Notes under the pieces: model-generated
The model's database searches: none
What the model saw: only the letters and a program-made list of their open reading frames with translations
Told to the model about the DNA's origin: nothing
Origin: Metallyticus violacea
Taxonomy: Eukaryota > Arthropoda > Insecta > Mantodea > Metallyticidae
DNA: 64,000 nucleotides
Direction of reading: 5' to 3'
Assembly (NCBI GenBank): GCA_030762175.1
Contig: CM060835.1
Location: 87,348,501 to 87,412,500, forward strand
Translations under genes and position numbers: made by a program
Shown here: positions 12,211 through 24,555 of the stretch, piece after piece
How the letters are laid out: each line of letters opens with the position of its first letter
Numbering within the stretch: position 1 is the first letter of the stretch

Positions 12211-12485
12211 CCACGGGTGGCCAAGGTCGTTAAGGTGCAGACTTGTGAGCGGAAGTTTGAACCCAGCCAGGCCAGTCCTCCCTGACAGATTTTTTCAGGT
12301 TTTCCTCAGTCTTCATAAATGGCAAATGCCAGGGAGGTATCCAAACTTAGATCTGAAATGTTTCATTCCTTAAAAAATCCTTTCCCAATATATCATTTCA
12401 TCTCATGTATCATCAGTGTTCACTGCCTGTGGTGCAGTAAAAATGGGCATTAAACACCATAAAAAAAGAAAAAAAAGAAAAAGAA
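12211..12485 (+). mobile_element. SINE, family B (tRNA Ser/Leu-like head)
   Basis: Starts CCACGGGTGGCCAAGGTCGT, has a degraded box B, then the CTCCCTGACAG...TTTTTCAGGTTTTCCTCAGT body, the TCATTTCATCTCATGTATCA block and a poly(A) tail. It is the same family as 50775-51068 and clearly more diverged. Confidence 0.85.
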
Positions 12486-12870
12486 GTTCTTCTCCATAAA
12501 TGCTATAATCAAATCTGAAAGGATGCATAGTGGCCATTAATTGAGACACCTAATAAGATAAAAAAAGTTAATCAAATTCTTTAGCATATAAAAAAAGAAG
12601 ATCTGGAGTAGAAATCTCATGCTTCAACACTAACTGCAAAACTAAGTGTGGTTTGCTACATTTTAAAGATTAAGATTCAGATTCATATTCACATTTATGC
12701 ACCATATTTAGTAAAATTATAAGGCTTCATCAAAGTATTTAAGTTTAAAATACATAAGTATAAAAACAAAGGAGAGGTAACAATATATAAATATATATAA
12801 GTATAATATAAAATTATCACATTAAATTATTTGTGTTTAGGTTTGCTGTTTTATAATCTTTTACATTCAG

Positions 12871-13303
12871 TCCTGGTGGTGTAGTGGTAACCATACTTGC
12901 ATCCTAAATCCAAGATGGCAGGATCAATTTCAGCTAGGATCGATGGATTTTTTCAGACGTAAAAATCCTAAATATGGCTTCCTTCTGAAGGAAAGTAAAG
13001 GCATGGGTACCGGGTCATAGATTTACGGCACGAAAAAGAACCTCAAGCCTGAAAAAGAGGCCTCTGAGCAAAATTTGTTGGCCGTTTCATGCCCTGAATT
13101 GAATAGAAAAATCCTAAATATGGCTTCCTTCAGAAGGAAAGTAAAGGCATGGGTACCGTGTCATAGATTTACGGCACGAAAAAGAACCTCAAGCCTGAAA
13201 AAGAGGCCTCTGAGCAAAATTTGTTGGCCGTTTCATGCCCTGAATTGAATAGGACACTAATGACCTGAGATGTTAAAGAGCATCTATAAATAAACCAAAT
13301 CAA
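12871..13303 (+). mobile_element. SINE, family A (tRNA-like head), with internal duplication
   Basis: Starts TCCTGGTGGTGTAGTGGTAA (box A-like), then a box B-like region and the family body. The body segment 12961-13106 is repeated in tandem as 13107-13252 with few differences (for example TTCTGAAGG versus TTCAGAAGG). This copy is therefore 146 bp longer than the others. Confidence 0.9.
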
Positions 13304-14836
13304 CAAAATTCTCTTTTGCAGAATCAAAGACCTTTTTAATAAGGTATAGGATTTAATTTCTTTTGTATTCTCTTTTATTTCTTTAATTATATAAAGTAAA
13401 TTATCATATAATTCTTACGCATTATTTTTAACATATACCTAAGGAGTCTCTTAATCCATTTCTAAAATAATTATGCTTTGTTGTGGTATTGTATTTGTGT
13501 ATGTTCCTATTTTCAGCCTATTTATACATTATTAATATCACTACAAATATATTAAAAAAAGTAAATAAGTGCTCAAGGAAGCTTTAGCATATTTTCATAG
13601 TCATTTATGATATGCAGCAATGTTATCATTATAATGGAAAAGAGTATTTGAAATGCAAAAGAGGGCAGTATGAAGAATTCTCATAGCAGAGACAGAACCA
13701 GTAGACATCTTGCAGAGAGCTGTTTAAGAAACTAAAGATTCTTTTAGAAGCATGCATGTATATGTTTGAGATCATTTCATTTACACATTTAAATAACAAC
13801 TGATGCAGAACTCATAGATCCATAAACATCAAACAAAACAGAAAAAAAGGTCATAGAACAAAATTAACTAAAACAAGTGAAATAAAACTTCATACTATGC
13901 ATTCCTTTTACTCACTCAGTAAATTTATATGTAATTTCTTGTTAGAAATTGCATTAAAAAATTAATTTAAATGTTAATAGAGTAGAGATGAAAACAATTC
14001 CTTTAAACAAAACATCAATATACGGTTGACATGAGCATTGCACATGATGACAGAGGGAAGGGAGTTAGAACAGGATTTCATACAGTGTGGTCACAGCAAC
14101 AGTGCCAAAAGTTAGCGAGTCGATTGATAATGTAATGCAGTGTTATTAAGATGGAACATATTTTCATGCATTTCAAAATTGAATGTATTGGTAGAAGAAC
14201 TTGAAACTGAAGTTTTCATTAAAATAAAAAAAAATCTTTGCTTTATGTATTATCAAATTTAAAAGACTAAAACCTAACATGGGAGTACTCATTGTTATGT
14301 CATTACTTTATATATTACGCTATTCTAATTTATGTAGGTTTTAATTGAATTGTACACTCCATATAGGACTACCAAGAATAACGACTTTACTTTACATTGG
14401 TTATATTTCACTCAGTTGTGTGTAATGAGGTATTGTATAGATGGATCTAAGATCTATTAATATTATATTGTAAATTAAGTATGTAAATTTGTTCAATATT
14501 CACAAATGTGTATTATAAAATTAATAGTGTGTATATGTATGAATATTGAATGTAGCTGAACCTGAGTCTTCAGAAAATTCCAGTGATGAGCCAAGCACCA
14601 AGATATGGTGGGTAGTAAATTGAAAATTGTTAACTGTTCGTGTAGGGATATTATTGGTATGTAAATTGAATTCAATTCAATATTTCACTCCAAATGTTTC
14701 AAACAGGCAGTATGTTACATGTTCCACCTGACTGTACATATAAATGTCTGAAACCCGCTGTTGTTTACATTGGCCTGCTGTGCAACATTCAGAGTCACCT
14801 ATGCTATGGTTGAAACTTTGGCAGCCTTGCATCTAT

Positions 14837-14951
14837 GGGAAGAAGAAGAAGAAGAAAAAGAAGAAGAAGAGGTGGAGGAGGAGGAGGAGGAGGAGGAGGA
14901 GGAGGAGGAGGAGGAGGAGGGTTGACAAGGAAGAAGAAGAGGAGGAGGAGG
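14837..14951. repeat. (GAA/GGA)n microsatellite
   Basis: A GAA-rich run is followed by a GGA-rich run of more than 15 units, then returns to GAA/GGA. Frames through it give only poly-Arg, poly-Glu, poly-Ser or poly-Pro and are not genes. Confidence 0.95.
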
Positions 14952-16339
14952 TTTTCCCTGCTCATGACTTCTACCAAAATATGCAAATTGAGCATTTTTC
15001 ATGTTCAAAACTAAAACTGTGAATATGAACTGTTTGAATATTACTGCGACAGATGCCTTGTAATCATGTGTGCTAGATGAACAGTTTCTCTGACTGAGAT
15101 CTGTACAAAGAATAGCAAAAAACACTGCATGTTATGCATGCTTCCAAATATTATTTTATAGAATTCAGTTTTTCAACCTATAATTTACTGTGAGTATCAC
15201 AAATAATTTTTACCTACTTCCAGATTTAGTATATCAATGTACAATTCACTATCTCTCCTTCTGTTCTTCTCATTTCATACTACAGCCTGAGGTGAGCCTT
15301 GGCCTGCTGCGACAGCCACTGCTGCATATTCTTTAAATATGTGTAATTTCTGATTCAAATTATCTAAGGTTAAAAAGTACATTATGCTATAAGTGATTAA
15401 AAATTGACCCTTCAGGTGATTATAATTAGGTAATAAAGCTGTGTCTGTATTTGTTTCATTTACTTGTTTTTTTATTTACCATTAACATCTTGCTCATTAT
15501 TTAAATTTTCAGAATGGTTGATTGGAGAGGAGGAAAGGATTATTTTTACACTTTATGAGCTCAGAAATACCAAAGCTACCTGACATTCAACTTATGAGCT
15601 GTGGAAAATTCCAATACAAACCTCAACTTGGTTGCTTGACCCTAATGGGGTTTGAACACTGTTTTTGCAGTTACTTCTAAACGAATTCTTGTAATTCATA
15701 TATGCTCTATTATTAAGTACTAAGTAAATTACAAAATAATGGATGTCTAGAGATTCTGACCCTGGTCATAATGTTCATAACTAGGGCCCGGATTCTTAGA
15801 TTTTAAACTATTTTGTTCCTTGCTAGCTAACAATTTTAACATAATTAGTTAGTACAATTAGTACAATTTTAACATAATTATGCATTTCTTTATCTTGTGA
15901 GTCACATAGTTGAATCTTATGAAACCTAAAAATGGCCAAATAGGATGTTGAAACCTAAAAATGACTAAAATTGCTGTTAAAAAGATTAAAATTAAATTGT
16001 GAATTTTAAATGTAATTACTTTTAAGTTACTAAAATTAAATCTAATAATATTTATGATAAAATTACTTTTAAAACATTAGCCAACAATGTGCATCTTGAT
16101 GAACTTCAAAGACAAATCATTACATTTAATTTTATAATACTATTATGATTATGTTGTGTAAAAAGCATTGTCGAAATTAACTTATTTTTAGAAGCAAACT
16201 GAATTTAATTTCATAATACCATTGTTGTCAGTCACATTGAATGCTATTTTAATCAAATGACTATCGAACAGACATATGTTCTTTTTATTGTCAGTCATGT
16301 TCTGTTCCACTAATTTTAGGTTTTTCTGGCTCTTCAGAA

Positions 16340-16790
16340 GGGATGCCAAAGGTGTACTATTATTATCTTCCCATTGGAACATCAATCTCTGGAGCATATT
16401 ATGCTAATCTTTTGAACCTATTGAAGACAATAATATGGAAGAAAAGATCAATTTTATCAAAAAAGAAAGTGATCTTGCATCAAGACAATGCCTATCCTCA
16501 TACACGTGTCGTTGCAGCAAAAATCAATTAATTAAACCACTGTTTTCTGCCTCTGCCACAACTGCCTAATTTGTCTCCATTGGACTTCCATCTGTTTCCT
16601 AAACTGAGAAAACCCCTTGGTGGAAGAGGTTAAATTTTGCAGGTCTTGAGGAACTGACTTTCATGATGGGATAAAGACCCTGGTGCATCACTGGACAAAG
16701 TGCATTAGTGTCAAGGGAGACTATGTTGATAAATAAGAATACTTTCAAAAGGCTATATCATCATTTTGTGATTCATTCCAAGAACTTTTC
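16340..16790 (+). pseudogene. Mariner transposase C-terminal remnant
   Basis: Reads GTSISGAYYANLLNLLK, then KKKVILHQDNAYPHTRVVAA (second catalytic Asp region of mariner transposase), then in another frame LSPLDFHLFPKLRKPLGGRG (the SPDLxPxDxxLFPxLK block with the third catalytic Asp). A stop and frameshifts separate the blocks. The N-terminal helix-turn-helix part is missing. Confidence 0.85.
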
Positions 16791-17959
16791 AAATGACCCT
16801 CATATTTATTTGTGATCTGCAACTTTCATGTTTGTGTTCTGAACAAAATATGCCCAAATCTTTGCTATCTTGTGACTGGCCACTACAACTGTAGTTGTAT
16901 GCAACGTTGATATGTTTCACATTAGAAGGAAGGAAATTCATATGGTGAAGCAAACATGATATAAATTCATCAGCTCCTCCTGATGCTACAGATTCATGCC
17001 ACATGTGCATAATGCACCGCTAGCACAGCTGTGGATCCCAAGATTGTAATTCCAGTATTGTCGCTTATGCAACATCAAATTATACTTAAACATGAGTTGA
17101 CAGTGTTTTCTACAAAGCAAACATCAATACATACTAAATGTCATCATTTAAACATGCCTTGACACCCTCAGATTTACAGATTTTTGTTCATTCAACAGTT
17201 TGCAGATGCAATTGATGCTGTAAAGTTATTTCTCTTGCTACTGATTTCTCTCATCTTGTGTAGCATTGTTTAGTTTGTCACACTTGGAGCAAGTATCAAT
17301 TTTGGGTGGTAAAAAGAAAGATTAAATTCTTTGTTGAAAACACCCTATATTACCTATCTTTTATTGGTCCATACAATGCATATGTACTTGTTTTCCAACT
17401 TCATCACTATTATTTTGTTGTTTATTTCCTAACAAATTAGAAGCATTTATTCATGTTTTGCTCTTTGGCATTCATTTTGTAGCTTCTATTAGTATGGTCC
17501 GGATTCATATAGTTAACCTTTTACTTGCTAAATAGCAGCAGATGATTTAAATTATTTGTATTTTTATTATTTATACAGAATGTCAGAATGAGCTGGCAGC
17601 TCTAAGGAGGGACTGTCCTTTACAAAGATATTAGGATATGTATCAGGGCACTTAAAAAACTTTCCAACAGACCAAATTTTGGCTCAATTATCTCATTATT
17701 TGTAAAAAAGTTACTTAGATCATTATGATTCTCAGGATCTCAATTAAGAAATGAGTGTATTTATGATTAATTTACTATGGGCTTATTTCATTGTTAATTT
17801 TAATCTGAAAAGATCACTTCCATTACAGAGAAAGAAGCACTGAATTTGAATAAACCATTAGTTACCTTAGCAATAGCTAATACAAAGCTAAGCTATAAGT
17901 TTTAATTTAATAATTAAAATAATAATTATGATTATATATTTAATTTACCTTGGGTGTAC

Positions 17960-18087
17960 CTGATTAGAATACTTTATATTTGAAGAGTTCATCTTAGAGC
18001 AGTACTGAAGACGAGGAGAAAGTGAGTGTGGCAGATTTTCTTTCATTTTACGTATCTTTGCCAGTTTGCTCTTTTTCCATTTGTTAC
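17960..18087 (-). CDS. OTUD4-like: OTUD4-like exon: basic segment after the Tudor-like module
   Basis: A 128-base exon has a TTATAG acceptor and an ATCAG|GTACAC donor. It encodes 42 residues, starting NKWKKSKLAKIRKMKENLP and continuing SPRLQYCSKMNSSNI. The lysine cluster could be a nuclear-localisation or RNA-contact patch (inference). The 42 codons are in the only frame compatible with 21494-21627, and the exon ends at a codon boundary, as 2594-3233 requires. Confidence 0.82.
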
Positions 18088-18579
18088 CTATAACATGCAA
18101 AACAAGAAAACTAATGGACAAAATGAAGAAAAAGCAGTGTTGTCAGCATTTCCTTTTTATTAACCTAACAGGCTCCTGTTGAAATTTCCTTTAACATTTC
18201 ATGTATCTTGCATTCTATAGGAACTGCAGAAATTTTTGTCATCATCTTGCATATATATGTAGAAAAAGTACTGCTAACATAACCTAAGACCAGCCTAACA
18301 AAAAAAATTAAAAAAAAAAAAGTAAAACCATTGAACAAGAAAGATAAGAGAAAACAGGCCTCCAATTTCACTGCTATCAGGTTTATCAAAAATAATTAAA
18401 CTAGTTTTATATAAAAGGCTTTTAACATTCAATGAAAAAAATAAAATATCAGACTCACAACATGGTTAGGAAAGGTAAATCTTCTGAAACTGCACTAATT
18501 CATTTTGTAGACAATGTTTTAAAAGTATTAGGTAGAGCAGGATACATCACAGGGATATTTTTTATCTCTCCAAAGGTTT

Positions 18580-19262
18580 TGACATTTTAAACCATGATAT
18601 TCTTTATGCTAAACTAGAAAAAATTGCCATAAGAGGATATGGTATCAAGTGGGTAAAATCATATTTACATGGGAGGCCTTAGAGGTCACATATATGGAAA
18701 GAGGGAAAATTAATTATCATCAATCAAACAAACAAGAGGTAAAACTGGGTGTGTTACATGGCTCAATATTAGGTTCAGTGTTGTTTTTACTTTTTATGAA
18801 TGATAAAAAAAGAAATCTTTCTACCCAAACTTATCATTCAATATGCAGATAATACAATTATTATTGCAAAAAAAAAAGTAGGATGTAAGAACTTTCAATC
18901 ACTTATAGACAACATTTTATCAAAAACAGGTGATTGGTTTGCATTTAAGCAACTGAAAGTTAACGCAAAAAGGGACTCTAGCTGTGCATTTTCACCTTAA
19001 GAAAAACATGGGGATACCACAACTGGCAGTAATTTTTAATAACTACATTGAAACTGCAAGTAGTATTAAATTCTTTGGAATCGTAATGGAAAATAACCTA
19101 GGGATGGGGTAATCACATTGAAAATTTAATGGAAAAAAAAAAAACTTACTGTAACTAGGTTTTTTTTTAAAGTCTGCAATCCGTAATTTTCTTTGTAGCA
19201 CATCCCCAGAGCTCAATACCATACAATTATTGGGAATGTATGATACCATAATTTTTGTTTAA
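18580..19262 (+). pseudogene. LINE RT remnant (plus strand)
   Basis: Blocks in shifting frames: FDILNHDILYAKLEKIAIRG, GIKWVKSYL, a GVPQGSVLGSVLF-like block near 18750, YADNTIIIAKK (YADD with the second Asp changed to Asn), KFFGIVMENNLGMG and a C-terminal thumb. Order and spacing match Jockey/CR1-type RTs. Several frameshifts and stops; the catalytic YADD is changed. Confidence 0.8.
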
Positions 19263-19900
19263 CAGTGTATCACTATTTAGATAATTTGACAGCCTATTTA
19301 TTAGATAGCAAGCAACTTTTAGAAATTTTTGTACAAATTTTATGAAAAATTTAACAATATCTGCCTTTTCTATCTTAATCTGTAATTACTATTTTTCTGT
19401 CAGAATCATTTGTATAAGTTTTAATATTATTTCTCAATTTTTAAAGTTGTGTTTTAGAGGGTTTATTTATAGAGTATTTTCATTAAAATAGCTATGCAAG
19501 TTATCCAGAATATTCTGTTTATTTTTGTACAGATTTTTAATATCTTTTCCAATGTTGGCATTAATATGTCATCTACATGTGAAATATTTCATTATTTATT
19601 TTTGGAAGATAACTGATATACAGAATAAATAAATAAGAGTGGCCTTAATAAACATCCCTGTGGAACCAATTTTTATTACATTAAATATGGTTCCACTTTC
19701 CACTTTTATTTTATTAAAAGTTCTGCAGGTGTAATCAAATTGCATCTTAATTTTGGAACATTGTATTTTATTGTATTCTAAGTAGGATTTAATTAGTTTT
19801 AATGCTATTCCCTAAATCCCAGAATTCTTATTTATCTAACAATATTTTATGATTTACCAAGTCAAAGGTCTTAGAGAAACCTAGATATCACATTTATGTT
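19262..19900 (-). pseudogene. LINE RT remnant (minus strand)
   Basis: Minus-strand reading gives FSKTFDLVNHKILLDK at 19890-19840, a loop region, then NIGKDIKNLYKNKQNILDNL and HSYFNENTL near 19560-19480. This is the region after the YADD motif in the same class of LINE. It abuts the plus-strand RT at 18580-19262 tail to tail. Confidence 0.75.
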
Positions 19901-21493
19901 TGATGCACAGCATTGTAGAAAGAAGGTATATACACAGAAATGCACAGAAGATAGGGATGCGCCATTTTGGTAAAGGATGTGTAGAAACATATAGTGTGAG
20001 TGGGCATACTGCACCTGATAACTGTCAGTTTCCCTTTTAAATGTTTCACAGGATGCTGACATGCCATATTTTTAAAACCAATATGCTTTTCCATTTCATT
20101 TCTTATTCTACAGTAAACTGGGTAGCAAAATTACACACTTAGGTATTAGGAGTATTTTGTTTCATTCTGGTAGTGAAATTTGAGCCTTATATAATTTTGG
20201 ATATATTCTTTGAATATATATTATTTTATGAATGACTCTTTAAAGTTCATAAGTATAAATGACAACTTATGGCACAAGGGATTTATACATATATACAAAA
20301 GCCAAGATGAAGTACAAAGTTGCAGAAAAGTAAATTGGCATTTACAAGGCAGTGATGCACAACAATGTATAAGTACAGAAACACAGTATGAACAAACAAA
20401 GAGAAAGAAGCACAAACAGGTTTGATAAGGAGGTTTGACAAATATGCAGAATAAAATATTCACAAGGGAAGTATTTAATGTTTGTATAAAAATTCATCTT
20501 AAAACTTCTTACGAATATAGATGAATCTGTGCCCCTGAAATATGCAGGATTGGCAATATAATGATGAGATATTTACTTCATAATGTGCACTAGATTGGCA
20601 ACCAGAATTTTTACAGTTAACCTTATTTTTGAACATTGGCTATAAGATCTGTATTCAACATCAATGCAGGTTGCTATTTTAGTAGACACAGTATGCACAA
20701 TATGTTTTAACAATGTAATCAAGTAGTCACTTGAACTGCAATTTGTTTATGGAGTGAAATATTTTAACAATCCACTTATTTCTTATTTTTTGAATACCCA
20801 TGGTGACTGTTGTTTATAAAACATTTTAAATGCCTATTATGTCCATGCATGTACACAGGATGGTTGCAACAGTCTTGGACTACAAGGAAATTGAAGGCTT
20901 CTTTCTATGGCTCTGTATAAAATTCTACATATGTTCATATAATATTATAGTTTAAATTGGCGATAAGCTTTTTTTAAAATTTTGATTCCAAATGTAAGGA
21001 TTTGCATTTATACAAAGATTGAGCAAGGGTATGACATATGCTGGTTGACACTTCCATTTTCAGACATACAAACATTAGTATAATATGGGACTGGTTCAGA
21101 CAAAGTAAATGTTCTAATGAGCATTTTACTCTAAAAGAGTAAGGCACAAATAATGCAGTGTCTGTTTCTCAACCACAATAACCATATTTCTCCATGGCTG
21201 GAATAAGCTACCTGGATAGTCTTATCAGAGCTTTCCCTCACTAGAAGCTAGCAATATCAGGTACCAATATATTGCATTAACAATTATGTATTTATTTTAA
21301 TAATTGTTCCAATTAGCTCTTAACTTCAGTATGATAATGTTGTGGGGAGTGGGATGAAAATTTTTAACCTTTTAAGGTTGATATAAACTAGAACTCTGAA
21401 TGATGCAACATGGAATATTTGCTGGCACTGCTACTAAATGTTTCAACTACTTGGTTTAGCAGAAAAATAAAAATGATGGACAATATTACTTAC

Positions 21494-21627
21494 CAAGGTC
21501 TGATGCAATCAATGCAGGAGATTTCTGCTGCATAGCAACTAAATGCTGGCAGTTTTTGTATGGCAAGGGCCAAAGGGGTTTCTCACTTTTTGGTAAAGGT
21601 TCCAAATTATCAAATGCGACTGTGCAC
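21494..21627 (-). CDS. OTUD4-like: OTUD4-like exon: end of the Tudor-like module
   Basis: A 134-base exon between TTAATATAG and TTG|GTAAGT. It completes the module with CTVAFDNLEPLP and continues LWPLPYKNCQHL and MQQKSPALIASDL. The VAFDNLEPLP strand is the usual last strand of this fold. It takes two bases (AA) from the upstream exon to make Lys and leaves one G, which combines with GT of 17960-18087 to give Gly. Confidence 0.9.
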
Positions 21628-21704
21628 CTATATTAACAAATGCAAATTAATTTATTTTCTTACAAATTCTGCTGTTTTAAAATAAAAACATTCTCTTTAC
21701 TCAC

Positions 21705-21861
21705 TTTTCTCCAAGTTCTTCTATAAAGACAACAACTGGTCCCTTATCTGGTGTCATTTCTTGAATATGAGCATGAAGAATTTTCTCAGGCTCTAATTTC
21801 ACCAAACATTTGACGCCAACTTGCAGTTCCCCATTACTTCTGTACCAGCCAAATTTCATCT
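21705..21861 (-). CDS. OTUD4-like: OTUD4-like exon: first part of the Tudor-like module
   Basis: A 157-base exon with TTTTTGACAG acceptor and AA|GTGAGT donor. The 51 codons read MKFGWYRSNGELQVGVKCLV, then a lysine/glutamate strand, AHIQEM, and GPVVVFIEELGEK. This matches the small beta-barrel of OTUD4, ALG13 and Otu (GxKCxVxL ... AxIQE ... GPVxVFxEELGxK). Such Tudor-like folds bind methylated ligands or RNA-binding partners; which applies here is unknown. The next intron is only 77 bases, an exception in a gene of giant introns. Confidence 0.92.
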
Positions 21862-22337
21862 CTGTCAAAAACATATTCTAAGAAGTTAATACAGTAATTA
21901 GTTAAGAAAGATTGTTATAAGAGGAAAAATGTTGCCTGTTAACAATAATTGTTCTATGATTATAGATTATGGACATTATCTAATTGTTCATTTTTATTTT
22001 ATTTTCAAAATCTGTGTTTACAAATAAAATTTTATTAATAAAGTATTTGAGGAGTGTATAGCAGCAAGCATGTTAAGGACACCATGAGTGAAACATGGAA
22101 ACCTGATGATGCTGCAGCAAGGCACTAGAGGAAAAGAGATTAGGCAGTGAGGGGAGGAGTGTATAGCAGTGAGTGTGTTAGGGACGTCCAAGTGCAACTC
22201 CAGTGAAACAGTTGAGCATGGTAAATGATATGGTGGGGAGAACTTGAAAAAGCAAATCAGCTGGTCATTGTACAAGAGGTTGGAGAGAATTGTCATCACC
22301 CTCTGGTAGTATTATGGAAATAGATGGTGCTTTGTTG

Positions 22338-22628
22338 GTCCTGGTGGTGTAGTGGTAACCATACTTGCCTTCTAAACCCAAGATCGCGGGATCAAACCTG
22401 GCCAGGATCAATGGATTTTTTTGGGCGTAAAAATCGTAAGTATGGCTTCCTTCGGAAAGGAAATAAAGCCATGGGTCCCGTGTCATACATTTATGGCACG
22501 AAAAAGAACCTCAAGCTTGAAAGAAGAGGCCCCTGAGCAAAATTTGTCGGCCGTTTCATGCCCTGAATTGAATGGGATGCTGATGACCTGTGATGTTAAA
22601 GAGTGTCCGTAAATAAATCAAATAAAGA
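22338..22628 (+). mobile_element. SINE, family A, full length
   Basis: Starts TCCTGGTGGTGTAGTGGTAA and CCATACTTGC, followed by GATCGCGGGATCAAACC (box B-like), the body with CTTCCTTCGG, GTCGGCCGTTTCATGCCCTG and an end TAAATAAATCAAATAAAG. About 290 bp. The head resembles a Gly/Glu/Asp-type tRNA with the GGTGTAGTGGT box A. Confidence 0.92.
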
Positions 22629-23036
22629 AAAAAATTAGATGGTTTCAAAAACTCAAGGACAGATTAAAATGTCACAAAAGCAAAGGAGAAATTAGAACAA
22701 TTTATATGGAAGAAATAGATAATTAGTACTAAGAGGAGGATTATTGGTGATTATTTAATATTTAAAGATTTATATTGTAAAATTGAAGAATTACGGATCG
22801 GAAATAAAGTAAATTAAGGGGATAGTTAGGAGAGAATAGTGGGAAGGGGTAGAGAGTGGAAATTGGGATATATTGCATATATAACCAGGGTATTAAATGT
22901 ATATATCCTAAAATAACAAGAACCCCAAGAAAGTTTTATAATATGTACAGTTAATGTGAGAGATTGTGTAGAAATAAAGCATTCATTCAATAAAGTATTT
23001 GTTTTCTCTCTCTATGGAAGAAATGTTAACAAATAA

Positions 23037-23052
23037 ATTATTATTATTATTA

Positions 23053-23085
<33 letters not shown>
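23037..23085. repeat. (TTA)n microsatellite
   Basis: About 15 TTA units with one G interruption. No LINE end is recognisable beside it, unlike the other trinucleotide runs in the window. Confidence 0.9.
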
Positions 23086-23086
<1 letters not shown>

Positions 23087-23480
23087 AACTTATGAAAGTA
23101 TTCCTTGATATTAAAAATTGCATATAATTTAGATTTAGATTAAGAGAAATTTGAAGGCCTTATTTGTTTATGAGTATGTTATCATTTGCTGTAAAACAGC
23201 ATAAATGGAGCTTCAACTATGTATCAGTGGTGCCATGGAAGAAAAGCTACTTGCAAACTTTATTGAATAAAAAATGTAATATATAAAATAAATATCCTTA
23301 ATTAACTCCAACAAGAAAAAGAGAAGAATAATAATATATATTTGTATTAGAAGAGGTACATGGATTGGGCTTATCTGATATTAAACCTAAACTTATTTAG
23401 TAAACAAAAAGTGTTCTATAAACAATGTATACAGTTTTTTTCACACTAACTCCATTCACTTACATAAATTTGGAACATAT

Positions 23481-23509
23481 GTTTCGGGAGCGATCCCTCC
23501 CATCTTCAG
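23481..23509 (-). ncRNA. Hammerhead-ribozyme-like core (PLE, inverted arm)
   Basis: Exact reverse complement of the motif at 24527-24555, in the left arm of the same element. Confidence 0.65.
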
Positions 23510-23896
23510 CCTGTTGACAAGCTGTCGTTAAACGTGGCGGTTGGGTCTCTTGATGTTCTTGTGGCGGCATCTGTTGGTATTATTAGGAATTTGCTGAGTT
23601 CATCCAATGGAGGGATATCGAAATTCATCAAATTATCCTTATTTTTTGTAATGAAAATGTTTTCCCAAGTGGAAAGTTCTATTGCATTATGAAGTTGTTT
23701 AAGTAGTTTTATCTCTGATTTAATTTCATGATTTTTATTCCAAAAGTGCGCTGCTATTGCTGATTTATCAATTTGTTTTAAGCGAATATTTCTGAAGTGT
23801 TCTTTTTTCCGGATTCCCAAATTCCTCTTCGTTTTTCCAATGTATTTTTTGTCGCACTCTGCACATTCTATTTCATAAATACCTGACTTTTGTTTA
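23506..23896 (-). pseudogene. PLE GIY-YIG endonuclease, inverted second copy
   Basis: The minus-strand frame from the KSGIYEIECAEC block to the same SLSTG end is identical in protein to the plus-strand copy at 24150-24530. It is cut at 23896 just before GIY, where it joins the single-copy centre, so the spacer domain and RT are missing. Confidence 0.88.
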
Positions 23897-24530
23897 TAAA
23901 GAAACAAAAGACACAGTAATAAAAATCATCAATAAAACCAAAAAACAAAAGGCAATAAGAGATGTTTCCACTCTTAAAAGTGCCAAAGAAAGGTACAAAT
24001 TCAAAAGTTTCACATACCACCCAATTTATCACAATAAGTTCAAAAAGATATTCAAAGAACAAGGAATTATGTTAGTCCCAAAGAACAATTTTAATATAAA
24101 GAACTTATTAGGTTGCAGAGTAAAGGACTACATGCCAACAGAACAAAAGTCAGGTATTTATGAAATAGAATGTGCAGAGTGCGACAAAAAATACATAGGA
24201 AAAACGAAGAGGAATTTGGGAATCCGGAAAAAAGAACACTTCAGAAATATTCGCTTAAAACAAATTGATAAATCAGCAATAGCAGCGCACTTTTGGAATA
24301 AAAATCATGAAATTAAATCAGAGATAAAACTACTTAAACAACTTCATAATGCAATAGAACTTTCCACTTGGGAAAACATTTTCATTACAAAAAATAAGGA
24401 TAATTTGATGAATTTCGATATCCCTCCATTGGATGAACTCAGCAAATTCCTAATAATACCAACAGATGCCGCCACAAGAACATCAAGAGACCCAACCGCC
24501 ACGTTTAACGACAGTTTGTCAACAGGCTGA
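23895..24530 (+). CDS. PLE GIY-YIG endonuclease frame, 5'-truncated
   Basis: One open frame of about 210 codons with no RT upstream. It begins in the spacer domain (TYHPIYHNKFKKIFKEQG, then NLLGCRVKDYMP) and continues with the nuclease: SGIYEIECAECDKKYIGKTK holds GIY, a C-x2-C pair and YIG, followed by NLGIRKKEH (conserved Arg and His) and WENIFI (conserved Glu). In PLEs this domain nicks DNA for target-primed reverse transcription. The TGA stop at 24528-24530 lies inside the hammerhead-like core. No start codon or promoter is needed to explain it; it is the tail of a longer ancestral ORF. Confidence 0.85.
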   Translation, partial: YKETKDTVIKIINKTKKQKAIRDVSTLKSAKERYKFKSFTYHPIYHNKFKKIFKEQGIMLVPKNNFNIKNLLGCRVKDYMPTEQKSGIYEIECAECDKKYIGKTKRNLGIRKKEHFRNIRLKQIDKSAIAAHFWNKNHEIKSEIKLLKQLHNAIELSTWENIFITKNKDNLMNFDIPPLDELSKFLIIPTDAATRTSRDPTATFNDSLSTG

Positions 24531-24555
24531 AGATGGGAGGGATCGCTCCCGAAAC
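24527..24555 (+). ncRNA. Hammerhead-ribozyme-like core (PLE)
   Basis: CTGAAGA (24527-24533), T, stem GGGAG / loop GGATCG / CTCCC, then GAAAC (24551-24555). This fits CUGANGA-stem II-GAAA. The flanking stems and the cleavage-site UH were not identified in this copy, so activity is unproven. Confidence 0.65.

Larger units (their letters stand above)
3234..17959 (-). other. Intron of the OTUD4-like gene, about 14.7 kb
   Basis: No host exon was found inside. It holds LINE fragments (4830-6560), a palindrome (6953-7050), a small tandem repeat (8246-8460), two SINEs (12211-13303), a GGA/GAA microsatellite (14837-14951) and a mariner (16340-16790). At 8810-9560 a much decayed stretch vaguely resembles mariner transposase. 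I see nothing definite in 3300-4800, 7100-8200, 9600-12200, 13310-14830, 15000-16300 and 16800-17950. Confidence 0.7.
18088..21493 (-). other. Intron of the OTUD4-like gene, about 3.4 kb
   Basis: It contains two oppositely oriented LINE RT fragments (18580-19262 plus strand, 19262-19900 minus strand). From 19900 to 21490 I see nothing recognisable. Confidence 0.7.

Noticed and set aside
14744..15125. Overlapping long frames on both strands with poly-Arg, poly-Ser and poly-Pro
   Set aside because: They are translations of the GAA/GGA microsatellite at 14837-14951, with no domain or splice context.
22018..22299. 93-codon minus-strand frame
   Set aside because: Based on two imperfect copies of a GGAGTGTATAGCAG-type segment and adjoining a SINE; no coding signal.
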